From the NCBI GenBank assembly GCA_963848085.1, contig CAWKCE010000005.1, positions 496,001 to 560,000 of the forward strand: a stretch of 64,000 nt of DNA, given 5' to 3'. The notes beneath the pieces are model-generated. The model worked only from the letters and a program-made list of their open reading frames with translations. It searched no databases and was not told where the DNA came from. The translations under genes were made by a program, and so were the position numbers. Positions 62,509 to 64,000 of this stretch are shown here, piece after piece; within the stretch, counting starts at the first letter, position 1; the number at the start of each line of letters is the position of its first letter. This stretch comes from CAWKCE01 sp032127035 (GTDB lineage Bacteria > Actinomycetota > Actinomycetes > JAHEKZ01).

Positions 62509-63204
62509 ATGCCCGTGTGGCAGGGTGCGTCCGTGCGACGGGCCCTTCTCCTCACCGCGGTCGCTGCGCTGGCCTCCGTGGGGACCTACGCGGCGGCCTT
62601 TCGGCACCGGCAGTTCCAGTGGGGTGCCACCTCCGACGAGGTAGTCATGACGCTTCCGGGGGACGATCTGCTCGGGCGGGCCGACCTCGTTGCCACCCGT
62701 GCCATCACTGTCCGGGCGGAAGTCGAGGACGTGTGGCCATGGCTTGCCCAGATGGGCCAGGGTCGCGGTGGGCTGTACTCCTACGACTGGGTGGAGAACC
62801 TCGTCGGCTGCCAGATGAACAGCGCCGAGCATGTGGTGCCGAAGTGGCAGGGCGTCGAGGTAGGGGACGACTTCCGGATTCACCCAGACGTCGCGCTGAA
62901 GGTGGTACACGTCAACCCGCCTCACGCCCTGGTCGTCGAGGGTGGCGTATCCGCGACAGGCGAAGCTACCGCCGGTGACGCCGGCGCACCCTACGACTTC
63001 ACCTGGGCATTCGTGCTTGTTCCCGAAACCAACAATCGAACCCGGCTCGTCGTCCGAGAGCGCTACCGCTGCCACACCACGGCGGCCCGAGTGCTGGTCG
63101 AGGTGGTGTCCGTTGTCAGTTTCGTCATGAGCGAGCGGATGCTGCGAGGAATACGCGATCGGGCCGAGGCCGCAATATCGTCGGCGACGACTCCCAACTT
63201 CTGA
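62509..63204 (+). CDS. SRPBCC-like membrane-anchored protein, paralogue B
   Basis: 231 aa, a close copy of the protein at 56571-57329: the same N-terminal hydrophobic helix (about 10-28), WGATSDEV, LPGDDLL, WPWLAQMGQG-GGLYSYDWVENLVGCQMNSA and MSERMLRGIRDRAE. Differences are scattered single substitutions. Its C-terminus is a short tail (ISSATTPNF) that probably shows the native end, unlike the longer tail of copy A. Function unknown. Confidence 0.82.
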   Translation: MPVWQGASVRRALLLTAVAALASVGTYAAAFRHRQFQWGATSDEVVMTLPGDDLLGRADLVATRAITVRAEVEDVWPWLAQMGQGRGGLYSYDWVENLVGCQMNSAEHVVPKWQGVEVGDDFRIHPDVALKVVHVNPPHALVVEGGVSATGEATAGDAGAPYDFTWAFVLVPETNNRTRLVVRERYRCHTTAARVLVEVVSVVSFVMSERMLRGIRDRAEAAISSATTPNF

Positions 63205-63353
63205 TCCGCCCTTCTACGAACGTCACGATTTCGAAGTGACCGGTGAGCGCCAAGCGGGCGAGTTCCCCCATCATCTCGATGCTCCGACAACCCCACTAGA
63301 TGTGGCCCCATACGGAGTGGGTTGCCGCCACCGGCCTACCCTGCAACGACCTC

Positions 63354-63402
63354 TGCGCGCCCGAAGAGATTCGAACTCCCAACCTTCTGATCCGTGGTCC
63401 GA
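63354..63402 (-). repeat. 3' half of a tRNA-Arg(ACG)
   Basis: On the minus strand this reads the anticodon arm (TCGGACCACGGATCAGA, anticodon ACG at 63395-63393), variable arm, T-arm GGGAGTTCGAATCTC and the 3' acceptor strand GGGCGCGCA. The D-arm and 5' acceptor strand are missing and the anticodon stem has one mismatch. It is a fragment, as left at the far end of a tRNA-integrated element, and not a working tRNA. Confidence 0.75.
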
Positions 63403-63629
63403 CTCGCGAGGTTTGGCCCTGCCCTACCAAGCCGGTTCTGGCCCCAATCGTCTACGCGCGTGGAGACACGCTGCCGGTAGCCCTGTTGTTGAATGGTCGC
63501 GCAGTGCGTCGGTGGCGCGCTGCTCGGGCGTTGACCCGATCACCTCCTTCTCCATTGGCGATACTCTGCGGGTGCCGCCGGAACGGCCAAGCGTCCTCGG
63601 GTGGCGAGGCGCCGCCGAAGGAGCCGCCG

Positions 63630-64000
63630 ATGACACTTCCCCCGGACGAGACTCCGTCGGCCATTGCCGAGACCAGAGCCCGCTCGAATGCCCGAGGAAG
63701 ACTGGTCCGTCGCGGTCTGCTCGTCGCCGCCATGTCGCTGGTCGCGCTGTTCTTCGGCATCTGGTGGGTCCTGGTGGTCTTCTTGGACGCGTTGGCGGTG
63801 TTCGCGATCCACTACGACCACCGGCACCGAGCGGACAGGGGTGGATGGAAGACGGCACCCGTGAGCAGTTTCGACGCCGCGATGCGCAGGGACCCAAACC
63901 CCACATTCGTCATCAACGAGCGCTCGAGCATCTCGGTCGACCGGACCGGTCGGACGTTCGCGGCCGGAAAGCCCAAGGAGCCGACACCGGGGGTGCGCGC
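63630..64000 (+). CDS. hypothetical membrane protein (runs off the window edge)
   Basis: The frame is open from ATG 63630 to the last base, at least 123 codons. GAAGGAG seven bases upstream is a strong ribosome-binding site. A charged N-terminus is followed by one long or two short hydrophobic segments (about 29-60, Gly-Leu-Leu-Val-Ala-Ala-Met-Ser...), then a basic, Asp-rich soluble part. No family recognised. It lies to the right of the tRNA-Arg fragment, hence probably within the predicted element. Confidence 0.65.
   Translation, partial: MTLPPDETPSAIAETRARSNARGRLVRRGLLVAAMSLVALFFGIWWVLVVFLDALAVFAIHYDHRHRADRGGWKTAPVSSFDAAMRRDPNPTFVINERSSISVDRTGRTFAAGKPKEPTPGVR

Noticed and set aside
63354..63402. 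functional tRNA-Arg gene
   Set aside because: The D-arm and 5' acceptor strand are missing, and the anticodon stem has a mismatch; only the 3' half is present.

Overview
This is a GC-rich chromosomal segment of an actinobacterium (Actinomycetota). The evidence is the dnaX/ybaB/small-SRP-RNA/tRNA-Ser block, a tadA gene paired with a tRNA-adenosine-deaminase-associated protein, DUF2510 and mycothiol-enzyme-type domains, many GTG starts, and a histidine ammonia-lyase with a Cys-Ser-Gly MIO triad. The genus cannot be fixed by reading alone. There is no CRISPR array, no rRNA and no intact transposase or integrase.

Left part (1-23 kb) is mostly housekeeping: ybaB (partial), dnaX, SRP RNA, tRNA-Ser(GGA), a HerA-like ATPase, the hutHUI histidine-degradation operon facing an IclR regulator across a perfect palindrome, a SulP transporter, tRNA-Ser(CGA), tadA, upp, the three-gene transhydrogenase operon pntAA-pntAB-pntB and ornithine aminotransferase. 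A 2-kb segment (14671-16743) is bounded by tRNA-Ser(CGA) and a 30-bp copy of its 3' end. It looks like the scar of a tRNA-targeted insertion and carries a broken TetR gene.

Middle (23-50 kb): SRPBCC genes with an ArsR regulator, a class-III aminotransferase facing a polysaccharide pyruvyl transferase, MFS transporters, ornithine carbamoyltransferase and a MOSC protein. Next comes a possible cAMP module on one strand: a 1171-residue adenylate cyclase/AAA/TPR protein, a metallo-beta-lactamase-fold hydrolase and an MFS transporter fused to a cyclic-nucleotide-binding domain. Then hutF overlaps an M20 amidohydrolase that probably completes histidine degradation. A flavin monooxygenase with a LuxR regulator, a subtilase remnant and a secreted 5'-nucleotidase follow.

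Right part (50-64 kb) is accessory in character: an ArsR / SRPBCC-mycothiol-domain / YciI cluster, a Rieske oxygenase / carnitine-dehydrogenase-like / TetR operon with a clear TetR-type palindrome, a methyltransferase with a truncated flavin oxidoreductase, two close SRPBCC paralogues 6 kb apart, a GIY-YIG protein, an opine-dehydrogenase-like enzyme, a PEP-mutase-like protein and small orphan genes. A 3'-half tRNA-Arg fragment near 63.4 kb suggests that an integrated element begins there and runs off the right edge.
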